A DNA stretch of 64,000 bases from Sporosalibacterium faouarense (lineage in GTDB: Bacteria; Bacillota; Clostridia; Tissierellales; VENL01). The stretch's first letter is position 1. Every line of letters starts with the position of its first letter. The notes beneath the pieces were generated by a model. It did no database searches. It saw only the letters and a list, made by a program, of their open reading frames with translations, and was not told the DNA's origin. The DNA lies in contig NZ_JAETGO010000089.1 of assembly GCF_016765695.1 (NCBI RefSeq), positions 62,001 through 126,000 on the forward strand. Reading direction: 5' to 3'. Shown in pieces: positions 52,352-60,844 of this stretch. The position numbers were made by a program, and so were the translations under genes.

Positions 52352-52885
52352 ATGTCAAATCAATGTGAAATTAGATTAAGTGGTTCTGGAGGTCAAGGTC
52401 TAATTTTAGGTGGAATTATCTTGGCTGAAGCTGCATTAAATGATGGAAAAAATGCAGTTCAATCTCAATCCTATGGTCCAGAAGCAAGGGGTGGAGCTAG
52501 TAAAGCAGAAGTTATTATTAGTGATAATGATATAAATTATCCTAAGGTAAGAGAGTGTGATATACTACTTTCATTGACTCAACTAGCATGTGACGAATAC
52601 CTTCACACTTTAAAAGAAAATGGAGTATTAGTTATAGATGAAAGTGTTAAAACTCCTGATAGAGATGATATTAAAGTATACTCTTTACCTATTTTAAAAA
52701 CTGCTTCAGAAAAGATTAGAAAGCCGATGGTGGCTAATATAGTAGCTTTAGCTGTTATTAATCAGATTACTAAGGTTACAACTAAAGAGTCTCTAGAAGG
52801 TGCAGTATTAAAAAGAGTTCCAAGGGGAACTGAAGATATCAATACAAATGCATTAAAAGAAGGTTTCAATTTAGTAAATGCCTAA
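52352..52885 (+). CDS. korC: 2-oxoacid:ferredoxin oxidoreductase gamma subunit
   Basis: A 177-residue gamma subunit, beginning 'CEIRLSGSGGQGLILGGIILAEAAL' and containing 'SQSYGPEARGGASKAEVIIS', both invariant in the family. It binds coenzyme A and completes the four-subunit enzyme. AAGGAGAG precedes ATG. The following regulator gene starts just beyond its stop. Confidence 0.93.
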   Translation: MSNQCEIRLSGSGGQGLILGGIILAEAALNDGKNAVQSQSYGPEARGGASKAEVIISDNDINYPKVRECDILLSLTQLACDEYLHTLKENGVLVIDESVKTPDRDDIKVYSLPILKTASEKIRKPMVANIVALAVINQITKVTTKESLEGAVLKRVPRGTEDINTNALKEGFNLVNA

Positions 52886-52901
52886 AATAAGGAATGATAT
52901 T

Positions 52902-53789
52902 ATGGAAGCTGAAAAAAAGGACTTATTAAAACTAATACAAGAAAATTTTGCTCACCTAAGCAAGGGACAGAAGCGCATAGCTGAGTTTATTATGAACAGC
53001 TACGATAAAGCTGCTTTTATGACTGCTGCAAAGCTTGGTGAAAAAGTAGGTGTTAGTGAATCTACAGTAGTTAGATTTGCTAATGCTTTAGGTTTCGAAG
53101 GATATCCTAGTCTGCAAACTGCATTACATGAATTAATAAAGAATAAGTTAACCACTGTCCAAAGGTTAAGTATGTCAGATGATTTTTCCAATAAAGAAGC
53201 AGAAGGACCTGCTTTAAAAAAAGTATTAAAATCTGATATAGATAATATTAGAACTACTATAGATGAAATAGATATGGATATGTTTAACAAGGTAATAGAT
53301 TGTATTTTTGAAGCAAAAAGAATTTATATAATTGGTTTGAGAAGTTCTACCTCATTAGCAGGTTATCTAGGATTCTATTTAGGCATCATATTAGATAATG
53401 TAAAAGTAGTGAGCTTTGGTATGAGTGATGTTTTTGAACAGCTCCTTAGAGTTTCAAAGGATGACTTAGTAATTGGCATTGGTTTTCCAAGATACTCTAG
53501 GAAAACTTTAGAAGCCTTGAGATATGTTAAAGAACAACAGTGTAAGATTGTTGGTATAACTGATAGCAAAGTGTCACCAATAGCTAGTATCTCTGACTAT
53601 ACACTCTTTGCTAAGAGTAATATGGCTTCATTTGTTGACTCACTAGTGGCACCTATGAGTTTATTGAACGCATTAATAGTTGCTATAGGTATGAGGGAAA
53701 AGAATGAAATCACAGAATATTTGAGTAAATTAGAGCATATATGGCAGGAATTTAATGTATATGATGGAAAAGATAAACCACATTTCTAG
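52902..53789 (+). CDS. MurR/RpiR family transcriptional regulator
   Basis: A 295-residue regulator with an N-terminal RpiR helix-turn-helix (about 1-77; 'AAKLGEKVGVSESTVVRFANALGFEGY') and a C-terminal SIS sugar-phosphate-binding domain (about 125-255; 'IYIIGLRSSTSLAGYLGFYL'). I choose ATG 52902, with AAGGAATGA upstream, over 52878, which overlaps korC. The SIS domain implies a phosphosugar or related ligand. Lying at the end of the kor operon, it may control that operon, whose promoter has TGCAAAA repeats. Confidence 0.9.
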   Translation: MEAEKKDLLKLIQENFAHLSKGQKRIAEFIMNSYDKAAFMTAAKLGEKVGVSESTVVRFANALGFEGYPSLQTALHELIKNKLTTVQRLSMSDDFSNKEAEGPALKKVLKSDIDNIRTTIDEIDMDMFNKVIDCIFEAKRIYIIGLRSSTSLAGYLGFYLGIILDNVKVVSFGMSDVFEQLLRVSKDDLVIGIGFPRYSRKTLEALRYVKEQQCKIVGITDSKVSPIASISDYTLFAKSNMASFVDSLVAPMSLLNALIVAIGMREKNEITEYLSKLEHIWQEFNVYDGKDKPHF

Positions 53790-53850
53790 AGTTTATCTTT
53801 TTATAGATAGTATTTTAAAACGTATAAAATAATACATAAAGTTTTTTATA

Positions 53851-53884
53851 AAAAAGTTGGCATACTTATGTCAACTTTTTTTTA
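53851..53884 (+). terminator. Intrinsic terminator after the RpiR gene
   Basis: AAAAGTTG (53852-53859) pairs with CAACTTTT (53872-53879), with CATA/TATG pairing inside and a nine-base T run. Confidence 0.88.
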
Positions 53885-53966
53885 TATATGCTAATAATTT
53901 AGGTAAAGATTCTTGAAAGCATTTACTTTTTTCTTATTCAAAATTTAAAATAATTATAAAATATCA

Positions 53967-53996
53967 TTGAATTATAGTATTTTTTCAAGTTATAAT
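53967..53996 (+). promoter_or_regulatory. SigA-type promoter before the phosphatase gene
   Basis: TTGAAT (53967-53972), an 18-base spacer and TATAAT (53991-53996); start expected near 54003. Confidence 0.6.
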
Positions 53997-54028
53997 ATTA
54001 TTTAAGCAATATGGAAGGTGTGTGATTT

Positions 54029-54640
54029 ATGAAAAAGCTTTATATTGTACGACATGGTGAAACTGAATGGAACAAAAAAGGAAAGACTCAAGGTATGTTG
54101 GATAGTTCATTAACTGATTTGGGAATAATACAAGCAAATAGGTTAGCAAATAGATTAAGTGAAGAAAAAATAAACCACATATATACCAGTGACTTAAGTA
54201 GAGCACATGATACAGCTAACATTATAAGTAAAAAATTAGGATTAAAGTTAAATGTAGCAAAGGAACTTAGAGAAATGAATTTTGGATGCTGGCAAGGTTT
54301 AACCAAGAAAGAAAGGAAAGCTAATTATCCTAAAGAACACATAGTTTGGCATTCTGAACCTCATAAGGCATCTATTGAAGGAGCTGAAACTCTATTACAA
54401 GTGAAAGAGAGAACACTAGATCTAATAAATAGACTTAAGATAGAGCATAGAGATGAAAACGTACTTCTTGTATCCCATGGATCAGCAATAAAAACTTTAA
54501 TATTAGGGATTCTAGGGATAGATTTAAGTCATTATAAAAAGATAGCTCAAAGTAATACTGCTTTAAATATAATAGAATTTAGAGAGCATTCATCAGTTAT
54601 TACACTACTAAATGATACAAATCATCTTAGGGAGGTCTAA
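54029..54640 (+). CDS. Histidine phosphatase family protein (phosphoglycerate mutase-like)
   Basis: A 203-residue member of the histidine phosphatase superfamily. The catalytic His9 lies in 'YIVRHGETEWN', with 'YTSDLSRAHDTANII' providing the second Arg, an acid in 'REMNFGCWQGLTKKE' and the second His in 'VLLVSHGSAIKTLI'. It is shorter than true cofactor-dependent phosphoglycerate mutase, so a broad-specificity phosphatase (PhoE/CobC-like) is more likely. The stop is followed after one base by the next start. Confidence 0.9.
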   Translation: MKKLYIVRHGETEWNKKGKTQGMLDSSLTDLGIIQANRLANRLSEEKINHIYTSDLSRAHDTANIISKKLGLKLNVAKELREMNFGCWQGLTKKERKANYPKEHIVWHSEPHKASIEGAETLLQVKERTLDLINRLKIEHRDENVLLVSHGSAIKTLILGILGIDLSHYKKIAQSNTALNIIEFREHSSVITLLNDTNHLREV

Positions 54641-54641
54641 A

Positions 54642-55868
54642 ATGGGAGAGAGAGTAGCGATTATCGGTGGTGGGCCTGCTGGAATGATTGCAGCAGGTAC
54701 GGCAGGATCAAGAGGAAAAAAGGTTACATTGTTTGAAAAAAATAAGAAACTTGGAAAAAAACTATTTATCACTGGAAAAGGTAGATGCAATATAACAAAT
54801 TATAGTGATATTGAAGAATTGCTTGAAAATGTTATAGTTAATAACAAATTCTTATATAGTGCCTTTTACACTTTTTCTAATTATGATATTATAACTCTTT
54901 TAAACAAGTATGGATTAGAAACTAAAATTGAAAGGGGAAATAGAGTATTCCCTAAAAGTGATAAGTCAAGTGATGTTATAAAGACATTTGAAAAATATCT
55001 AAAGGATAATAATGTTGATATTCAATTAAATAGTGATATTGTTAGGATAACTAAGGATGATAATAATATGTTCGATGTCATTTTAAGAAATAATAAATCC
55101 TATAAGTTTAATAAGGTCATTATATCTACAGGTGGAAAATCTTATGAGCAAACTGGTTCCACAGGAGATGGATTTAAATTTGCCGAATCTTTTGGACACA
55201 ATATTATCAACCTAAAGCCAGCTCTAGTTCCTTGTGAAATAAGGGAAAGCTGGACTAAAGAACTCCAAGGCTTATCCCTTAGAAATATTAGTATATCTGC
55301 CCATACCAATGAAAAAAAGATATTTGAAGAGTTTGGAGAAATGGTTTTTACTCACTATGGTATTTCAGGTCCAATAGTCCTTACAATGAGTAACTATATA
55401 AACAAATACATAGGTAAAGACATTCATATTTCTATTGATTTAAAACCTGCTCTAGATTATGATAAGCTTGAGAGAAGAATTATTAAAGATTTTGAGAAAT
55501 ATTCTAGAAAACAATTCAAAAATTCTTTAAATGATTTATTACCTCAAAAAATTATCCCTATTATAATTAAATTGTCTGGAATTGATGAAGAAAAATTCGT
55601 AAACCAAATAACTAAGGAAGAAAGAAAAAGTCTTGTTAATCTAATGAAACAACTAAAAATGACCTTTTCTAAATTTAGACCTTTAAATGAAGCTATCGTT
55701 ACTTCTGGTGGAGTATCTACTGAAGAAATAGATCCTTCCACTATGGAATCAAAATTAATTGATGGTCTATTCTTTTCAGGCGAGGTAATTGACGTAGATG
55801 CCTTAACAGGTGGATATAATCTTCAAATTGCCTATTCCACTGGATATCTTGCAGGATTAAATTGTTGA
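54642..55868 (+). CDS. HI0933-family NAD(P)/FAD-dependent oxidoreductase
   Basis: A 408-residue flavoprotein of the HI0933/YhiN (BaiN-like) family. It begins 'VAIIGGGPAGMIAAGTAGSRGKKVTLFEK', with 'GKKLFITGKGRCNITN', 'ISTGGKSYEQTGSTGDGFKFAESFGH', and the closing 'GLFFSGEVIDVDALTGGYNLQIAYSTG', all diagnostic. ATG 54642 follows GGGAGG. Substrates of most members are unknown; some gut clostridial relatives are implicated in bile-acid reduction, but that cannot be claimed here. It often lies upstream of cmk in Clostridia. Confidence 0.9.
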   Translation: MGERVAIIGGGPAGMIAAGTAGSRGKKVTLFEKNKKLGKKLFITGKGRCNITNYSDIEELLENVIVNNKFLYSAFYTFSNYDIITLLNKYGLETKIERGNRVFPKSDKSSDVIKTFEKYLKDNNVDIQLNSDIVRITKDDNNMFDVILRNNKSYKFNKVIISTGGKSYEQTGSTGDGFKFAESFGHNIINLKPALVPCEIRESWTKELQGLSLRNISISAHTNEKKIFEEFGEMVFTHYGISGPIVLTMSNYINKYIGKDIHISIDLKPALDYDKLERRIIKDFEKYSRKQFKNSLNDLLPQKIIPIIIKLSGIDEEKFVNQITKEERKSLVNLMKQLKMTFSKFRPLNEAIVTSGGVSTEEIDPSTMESKLIDGLFFSGEVIDVDALTGGYNLQIAYSTGYLAGLNC

Positions 55869-55905
55869 TATTTTAATCCTGTAAGAATACAAAAAAAACC
55901 ATTGC

Positions 55906-55934
55906 AAAAATGTGTTAAATACACATTTTTTTTT
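55906..55934 (+). terminator. Intrinsic terminator after the HI0933-family gene
   Basis: AAAAATGTGT (55906-55915) pairs with ACACATTTTT (55921-55930) around TAAAT, then four more T. Confidence 0.88.
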
Positions 55935-55983
55935 ATTATCTGCATAACATATTAAAAGTAGGAACTCTTTGTGAGGTGATATT

Positions 55984-56421
55984 GTGAGAAGTAAAAATGT
56001 ATTTAAAAAGATTGAATCAATATTACTTAAGGTATGTGTATTAAGCTTATTATTTATAGTTGGCCTTCAACTCCTTGTAAGTAGAGATGACTTTCCCACT
56101 TTTATAGGTAACGGAAATAATTCAATGGAGAGCTCTTCCTATAACGAAAAAGGGATAGTACGGTTAAGTTTATTAGGTGACAACTATGAAGATGTAGAAG
56201 TACTTGTAAATGGCGAAGCTGTAGGGAACTTTAATGATAATAAAGAAGTGGAATTATTAGTATATAATAATGATTTGATTGAAATTAATGGAACCAAGCA
56301 TATGGATAAGATTAAAGTAAAGGTAGTAGCTGTAAGTACAAATTTGAACTCACCAAAACTGGATTCTATTGTTACCACATCTAAGAATATTGAATTACTA
56401 GGAAAGGTAGTAATAAAATAA
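55984..56421 (+). CDS. Conserved hypothetical single-pass membrane protein
   Basis: A 145-residue protein with a basic N-terminus, one membrane helix (about 14-31) and an exported beta-rich domain ('VRLSLLGDNYEDVEVLVNGEAVGNFNDNKEVELLVYNNDLIEING') ending 'SKNIELLGKVVIK'. The start is GTG with GTGAGGTGA upstream. Genes of this size between an HI0933 flavoprotein and cmk are common in Clostridia, but the function is unknown to me. Confidence 0.75.
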   Translation: MRSKNVFKKIESILLKVCVLSLLFIVGLQLLVSRDDFPTFIGNGNNSMESSSYNEKGIVRLSLLGDNYEDVEVLVNGEAVGNFNDNKEVELLVYNNDLIEINGTKHMDKIKVKVVAVSTNLNSPKLDSIVTTSKNIELLGKVVIK

Positions 56422-56423
56422 TC

Positions 56424-56452
56424 TTGAGAATTACTTATGAATAATATATAAT
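56424..56452 (+). promoter_or_regulatory. SigA-type promoter of the cmk operon
   Basis: TTGAGA (56424-56429), a 17-base spacer and TATAAT (56447-56452). The start near 56459 is followed at once by a hairpin AACCACC-TTTAT-GGTGGTT (56464-56482), which would cap the 5' end of the mRNA. Confidence 0.65.
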
Positions 56453-56507
56453 AAAGTGTACGCAACCACCTTTATGGTGGTTATAATTTTATTTAGGGAG
56501 TGAGCAA

Positions 56508-57167
56508 ATGGAGAAGTTAGCTATAGCGATAGACGGTCCTGCTGGAGCTGGAAAAAGCACTATCTCAAAGCTTGTAGCCAATAGAATAAATTTGAATTAC
56601 ATCGATACAGGGGCTATGTATAGAGCTATTACATATAAGGTTATAAATAATGGAATTGAATTTGATGATAAAGTTGAAATTATAAAGCTATTGAATAGTA
56701 CAAGTATTGACTTTAACCATAATCATATTTATTTAGATGGAAAAAATGTAGATAAGGAAATTAGAGAAAATAAAATAAGTAAGAATGTATCCTATATTGC
56801 TAAAATAAAAGAAGTTAGAGAAAAAATGGTCGAAATACAAAGAAAAATAGCAAGTAATAAAAGTGTTATTATGGATGGTCGTGATATTGGAACTCATGTT
56901 TTGCCAAAAGCTGATTTTAAATTTTATATAAATGCCTCTGTGGAAGAAAGAGGCCGTAGAAGATATGAAGAATTAAAGGAAAAAAATTTTGATACCACTT
57001 TGGAAAAAATAATAGAGGAAATTAAGAATAGAGATAGAATAGATAGTACTAGGGAGATTTCACCTTTAAGAAAAAGTGAAGACGCTTTTGAGATAGATAC
57101 AACTAATCTGACTATTGATCAGGTTGTAGATAAAATTATTAAAACAATTGAAAAGAGGAGGGAATAA
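56508..57167 (+). CDS. cmk: Cytidylate kinase
   Basis: This phosphorylates CMP and dCMP. The 219-residue protein has the P-loop 'GPAGAGKST' (residues 10-18), 'NYIDTGAMYRAIT', 'MDGRDIGTHVLPKADFKFYI' and the lid arginines 'RDRIDSTREISPLRKSEDA'. GGGAG precedes ATG. Only one base boundary separates it from plsC; cmk-plsC-ispH-rpsA is a conserved clostridial operon. Confidence 0.97.
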   Translation: MEKLAIAIDGPAGAGKSTISKLVANRINLNYIDTGAMYRAITYKVINNGIEFDDKVEIIKLLNSTSIDFNHNHIYLDGKNVDKEIRENKISKNVSYIAKIKEVREKMVEIQRKIASNKSVIMDGRDIGTHVLPKADFKFYINASVEERGRRRYEELKEKNFDTTLEKIIEEIKNRDRIDSTREISPLRKSEDAFEIDTTNLTIDQVVDKIIKTIEKRRE

Positions 57168-57749
57168 ATGACCTTTTATAGTTTTATTCGTGGTTTAGCC
57201 AGCTTAGTTTTTAAACTTGTCTACAGAGTCGATGTTGAAGGCAAAGAAAATGTACCTAAAACGGGCAGACTTATTGTATGTGGCAATCACTCCAGTATGT
57301 TAGATCCTATTTTTTTAGGTATTTCGATAAAAAGACAGATTAATTTTATGACCAAGAAAGAAATGTTTAAAAACAAGATCCTAGGTTCTTTTTTGAAAAA
57401 CCTTGATGCTTTTCCGGTAGACAGAAATGGTGCTGATCTTAAGGCTGTAAAGAATTCTCTTAAAATACTTAAACAAGAAGAAATTTTAGGTATTTTCCCA
57501 GAGGGTACTAGAGTTAAAGGCGTAAACGTTAATAATGCTAAGCCTGGAATTGGAATGATTTGTATTAAAGGAAAGTCTCCAGTTATTCCAGTATCTATTG
57601 ATACCTCATATAAGCTATTTAGCAAAGTAAAAGTAAAGATTGGTTATCCAATAGATTTTTCTGAAACATATAATGGAAAACTAAATGTAGAAGAGTATAA
57701 AGAAATAAGCAAAACAATTTTAGAAAAAATATATGAGTTAAAAAATTAA
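57168..57749 (+). CDS. plsC: 1-acyl-sn-glycerol-3-phosphate acyltransferase
   Basis: A 193-residue membrane-associated acyltransferase making phosphatidic acid. The catalytic 'NHSSMLDPI' (HxxxxD) and acceptor-binding 'FPEGTR' are present, with 'FPVDRNG' between them and an N-terminal hydrophobic segment. AGGAGGG precedes ATG. It is directly coupled to cmk, so nucleotide supply and phospholipid synthesis are transcribed together. Confidence 0.95.
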   Translation: MTFYSFIRGLASLVFKLVYRVDVEGKENVPKTGRLIVCGNHSSMLDPIFLGISIKRQINFMTKKEMFKNKILGSFLKNLDAFPVDRNGADLKAVKNSLKILKQEEILGIFPEGTRVKGVNVNNAKPGIGMICIKGKSPVIPVSIDTSYKLFSKVKVKIGYPIDFSETYNGKLNVEEYKEISKTILEKIYELKN

Positions 57750-57787
57750 TATTTACAAATAATAATACAATAATAGGAGGACTACTC

Positions 57788-59767
57788 TTGAAGATCTTAA
57801 TAGCTGAAAATTCAGGTTTTTGCTTTGGAGTATCTAAAGCAATTAATACAACAATTAAAGAAATTACAAACAGTAATAATCAAATTTATTCATTGGGACC
57901 ATTAATACATAATCTTCAAGAAACTAAGCGTTTAGAAGACTTAGGTTTAAAAGTTATTGATAAGGTATCTGATGGTAAAGATTCAAAGGTAATTATAAGG
58001 TCCCATGGTGTCCCTTTAGAAATTTATGAACAAGCTAAAGAGAATAGTATAGAACTCATTGATTCAACATGTCCTTTTGTTCGTAAAATTCAAAAGAAAG
58101 CTAAGAAATTCTACGAAGATGGATACCAAATTGTTATAATAGGTAGCCCAAATCATCCAGAGGTTATTGGTATTAATGGATGGTGTAATAATAAAGCCGT
58201 TATTATAAATTGTAAAGATGATATTGAAGATATGTCAGAATATGATAAAATATGTATTGTGGCACAAACCACTTTGACCCAAGATAAATTTAAAGAGCTC
58301 TCTGAATTAGTGGCTTTAAAGGGCAATTATGTTGAAATTTTTAATACCATTTGTAATGCAACTAAGCAAAGACAATCGGCCTGTGAAAAAGTGGCCAAAG
58401 AATCTGATGCAATGATTGTAATTGGAGGTTATCACAGTTCTAATACACAAAAGCTAGTGGAGATAAGTAAAAAGTATTGTGATAATACTTATCATATAGA
58501 AACAGTAGATGAACTTCCAACAAAAGTACTTTCCCAATTTGAAACAATTGGAATAACAGCAGGGGCTTCAACCCCTGAATGGATAATTAAGGAGGTAATT
58601 AGTAAGATGAGTGAAAATAGTATGAATGATATGTTAGAAGCTATTGAAAATTCAATGGTGGATTTAAACAGAGGTGATGTTGTAGAAGGTGAAGTAATCT
58701 CTGTTAATGATACAGAAGTTATGGTGAATATAGGTTACAAATCTGACGGAATCATTAAGAGAAGTGAGCTTTCTAATGACCCAAATGTTCAGCCTACTGA
58801 AATAGTAAAATCAGGAGATAAAATTAGTGTTTTTATTATAAAGCTTGACGATGGTGAAGGTAATGTACTACTATCTAAAAGAAGAGTAGATGATATAAAG
58901 CATTGGGAAGAACTAGAAGAAATATTCAATGAAGAAAAAGTAGTTAGTACTAAAATTATTGAGGCCGTAAATGGTGGTCTTATAGCTCTAGTAAATGGAA
59001 TTAGAGGATTTATGCCTGCATCCCATGTAGCAGTTAAATATGTTGATGATTTAAATGAGTACTTAGGACAGGAAATGGATGTTAAAATTATCGAGTTTAA
59101 TAGTGAAAAGAACAGAGTAATTCTTTCTAGAAAAGTGATTGAAAAAGAAGAAGTTGCTGCTAAGAGGGAAAAACTTTGGGAAACTCTTGAAAAGGGAGCA
59201 GAAATAGAAGGAGTAGTTAAGAGATTAACTAATTTTGGAGCTTTTGTAGATATCGGTGGAGTTGATGGGCTAATTCATATATCTGACCTTTCATGGGGAA
59301 GAATTAAACATCCTTCAGAAGTTGTAAAAGAAGAAGACAAAGTTAAAGTAGTAGTTTTAGATTTTGATAAAGGAAATGGTAAGATTTCTTTAGGATTAAA
59401 ACAAACTATTAAACATCCATGGGATGATATAAATTCTAAGTATTCAGAAGGAGATATAGTGGAAGGAAAAGTTGTAAACTTAGTTGATTTTGGTGCTTTC
59501 GTTGAACTAGAGCCTGGATTAGACGGATTAGTTCATATATCTCAAATTTCTAATGAACATATTGCTAAACCATCTGATAAATTAGAAGCTGGCCAAAAAG
59601 TTATGGTTAAAATCATAGAAATTAAAGAAGATGAAAAAAGATTAAGCTTAAGTATAAAAGAAGCTGAAAATAAAGAAGCAGAACCAGTTAAAGAAGAAAA
59701 AGCTGAATCAAAGGACGAACAAGATGTTACAATAGGTGACATAATAAAAAGTCAAGACGAAGAATAG
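57788..59767 (+). CDS. ispH-rpsA: Fusion of IspH (HMBPP reductase) and ribosomal protein S1
   Basis: A 659-residue bifunctional protein. Residues 1-280 are IspH, the last enzyme of the MEP pathway, with the three [4Fe-4S] cysteines Cys12 ('GFCFGV'), Cys95 ('STCPFV') and Cys189 ('TICNAT'), 'RSHGVP' and 'TAGASTP'. After a linker come four S1 repeats (about 300-370, 385-455, 470-540 and 557-627), the third and fourth ending in typical 'GLVHIS'-like and 'KISLGLKQ' motifs; the acidic tail follows. The start is TTG with AGGAGG. The fusion is known in Clostridia. Whether the S1 part serves the ribosome is not shown. Confidence 0.96.
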   Translation: MKILIAENSGFCFGVSKAINTTIKEITNSNNQIYSLGPLIHNLQETKRLEDLGLKVIDKVSDGKDSKVIIRSHGVPLEIYEQAKENSIELIDSTCPFVRKIQKKAKKFYEDGYQIVIIGSPNHPEVIGINGWCNNKAVIINCKDDIEDMSEYDKICIVAQTTLTQDKFKELSELVALKGNYVEIFNTICNATKQRQSACEKVAKESDAMIVIGGYHSSNTQKLVEISKKYCDNTYHIETVDELPTKVLSQFETIGITAGASTPEWIIKEVISKMSENSMNDMLEAIENSMVDLNRGDVVEGEVISVNDTEVMVNIGYKSDGIIKRSELSNDPNVQPTEIVKSGDKISVFIIKLDDGEGNVLLSKRRVDDIKHWEELEEIFNEEKVVSTKIIEAVNGGLIALVNGIRGFMPASHVAVKYVDDLNEYLGQEMDVKIIEFNSEKNRVILSRKVIEKEEVAAKREKLWETLEKGAEIEGVVKRLTNFGAFVDIGGVDGLIHISDLSWGRIKHPSEVVKEEDKVKVVVLDFDKGNGKISLGLKQTIKHPWDDINSKYSEGDIVEGKVVNLVDFGAFVELEPGLDGLVHISQISNEHIAKPSDKLEAGQKVMVKIIEIKEDEKRLSLSIKEAENKEAEPVKEEKAESKDEQDVTIGDIIKSQDEE

Positions 59768-59803
59768 TAAGAAAATAATTAAAAATAATTAGTAGATAAA
59801 AAT

Positions 59804-59830
59804 AAAAGGGTTTAACCCTTTTATTTTTTT
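59804..59830 (+). terminator. Intrinsic terminator after ispH-rpsA
   Basis: AAAAGGG (59804-59810) pairs with CCCTTTT (59816-59822), followed by ATTTTTTTG. Confidence 0.85.
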
Positions 59831-59905
59831 GTATAATTTTTGTGGATTTGTTAAAGAATATATAGTGACCTCACAAAATACATCAAGACCCCCTTTACAT
59901 TCTTT

Positions 59906-59934
59906 TTGTGGCATTATTGCCACAATTTTTTTTT
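59906..59934 (+). terminator. Second terminator-like hairpin upstream of cheR
   Basis: TTGTGGCA (59906-59913) pairs with TGCCACAA (59918-59925) around TTAT and is followed by nine T. It stands 53 bases before cheR, in addition to the ispH-rpsA terminator, so it may be a backup terminator or an attenuator. Confidence 0.8.
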
Positions 59935-59944
59935 ATGCTAAAAT
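59917..59944 (+). promoter_or_regulatory. Candidate promoter of cheR
   Basis: TTGCCA (59917-59922), a 16-base spacer with the extended TGC (59936-59938), then TAAAAT (59939-59944). The -35 lies in the terminator hairpin. It would start cheR transcription near 59951. Confidence 0.5.
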
Positions 59945-59986
59945 AGATAGTATAACAATAAAAAACTTACGTAAAGGAGCCATGAA

Positions 59987-60760
59987 ATGGATAAATACGA
60001 AATTTTTAAAGATAATGTGTACAAGCTTATAGGTATTAATCTATCTTGCTATAAAGAAAAACAAATGAAAAGAAGAATTAATTCCCTAATAGGAAGAAAT
60101 AATTACAGTGATTTTGATGATTATTTTAAAGGATTAAAGACTGATGAGAAACTATTAAGTGAATTTGTTAACTACCTTACGATAAATGTGTCTGAGTTTT
60201 ACAGAAATCCTTCTCAGTGGGAGGTTATAGAGAAGGAAATAATTCCCGTTTCAATTGAGAAGCATAGCAATTTAAAAATCTGGAGTAGTGCTTGCTCAAC
60301 CGGCGAAGAGCCTTATTCAATGGTTATGCTATTATCTAAATTTTTTCCCTTAAATAAAATAAAAATTTTAGCTACTGATATAGACAAAGGAGCTATAGAA
60401 AAAGCGAAAATAGGCGTATATAACGAAAAAAGCGTACAAAATTTGCCTAAAGAGTTTGTCAGTAAATATTTTAAGAGAATAGGTAACACCTATAAAATTG
60501 ATGACTCTATAAAAAAGTGTGTAGAATTTAAAGAATTAAATCTATTAGAGGATAATTACCCTAGAAATACAGACTTGATTTTATGTAGAAATGTCATGAT
60601 ATATTTCACAGAAGAAGCTAAGAATATAATGTATAAAAAGTTTTATGATTCTCTAAATAAAGAAGGTATCTTATTCGTAGGAAGTACTGAACAAATAATT
60701 TTACCTGATAGGTTTAATTTAAAATCAGTTAGAACTTTTTTCTATAAAAAATCTAATTAA
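59987..60760 (+). CDS. cheR: CheR-type protein-glutamate methyltransferase
   Basis: A 257-residue CheR: an N-terminal helical domain (about 1-75) and a SAM-binding domain with 'KIWSSACSTGEEPYSMVMLL', 'LATDIDKGAIEKAKIGVYNE' and 'LILCRNVMIYFTEEAK'. CheR methylates glutamates of chemoreceptors using SAM. No other chemotaxis gene is in the window, so it is an orphan copy and may act on a distant system. AAAGGAG precedes ATG. Confidence 0.93.
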   Translation: MDKYEIFKDNVYKLIGINLSCYKEKQMKRRINSLIGRNNYSDFDDYFKGLKTDEKLLSEFVNYLTINVSEFYRNPSQWEVIEKEIIPVSIEKHSNLKIWSSACSTGEEPYSMVMLLSKFFPLNKIKILATDIDKGAIEKAKIGVYNEKSVQNLPKEFVSKYFKRIGNTYKIDDSIKKCVEFKELNLLEDNYPRNTDLILCRNVMIYFTEEAKNIMYKKFYDSLNKEGILFVGSTEQIILPDRFNLKSVRTFFYKKSN

Positions 60761-60803
60761 TGGATAAAAATCTCAATAATTATTAGGGAATCGAAACATT
60801 ATG

Positions 60804-60812
60804 TGTTATAAT
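60804..60812 (+). promoter_or_regulatory. Extended -10 promoter of the M42 operon
   Basis: TGTTATAAT is a complete extended -10; the -35 region is not recognisable. The start would be near 60819, 26 bases before the first M42 gene. Confidence 0.45.
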
Positions 60813-60844
60813 ATTTCTTAGATAAGATGAAAGGAGGAGTTTTT

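Noticed and set aside
59829-60032. 67-codon ORF running into cheR
   Set aside because: It spans the terminator-like hairpin and T tract and overlaps the well-supported cheR start in another frame.
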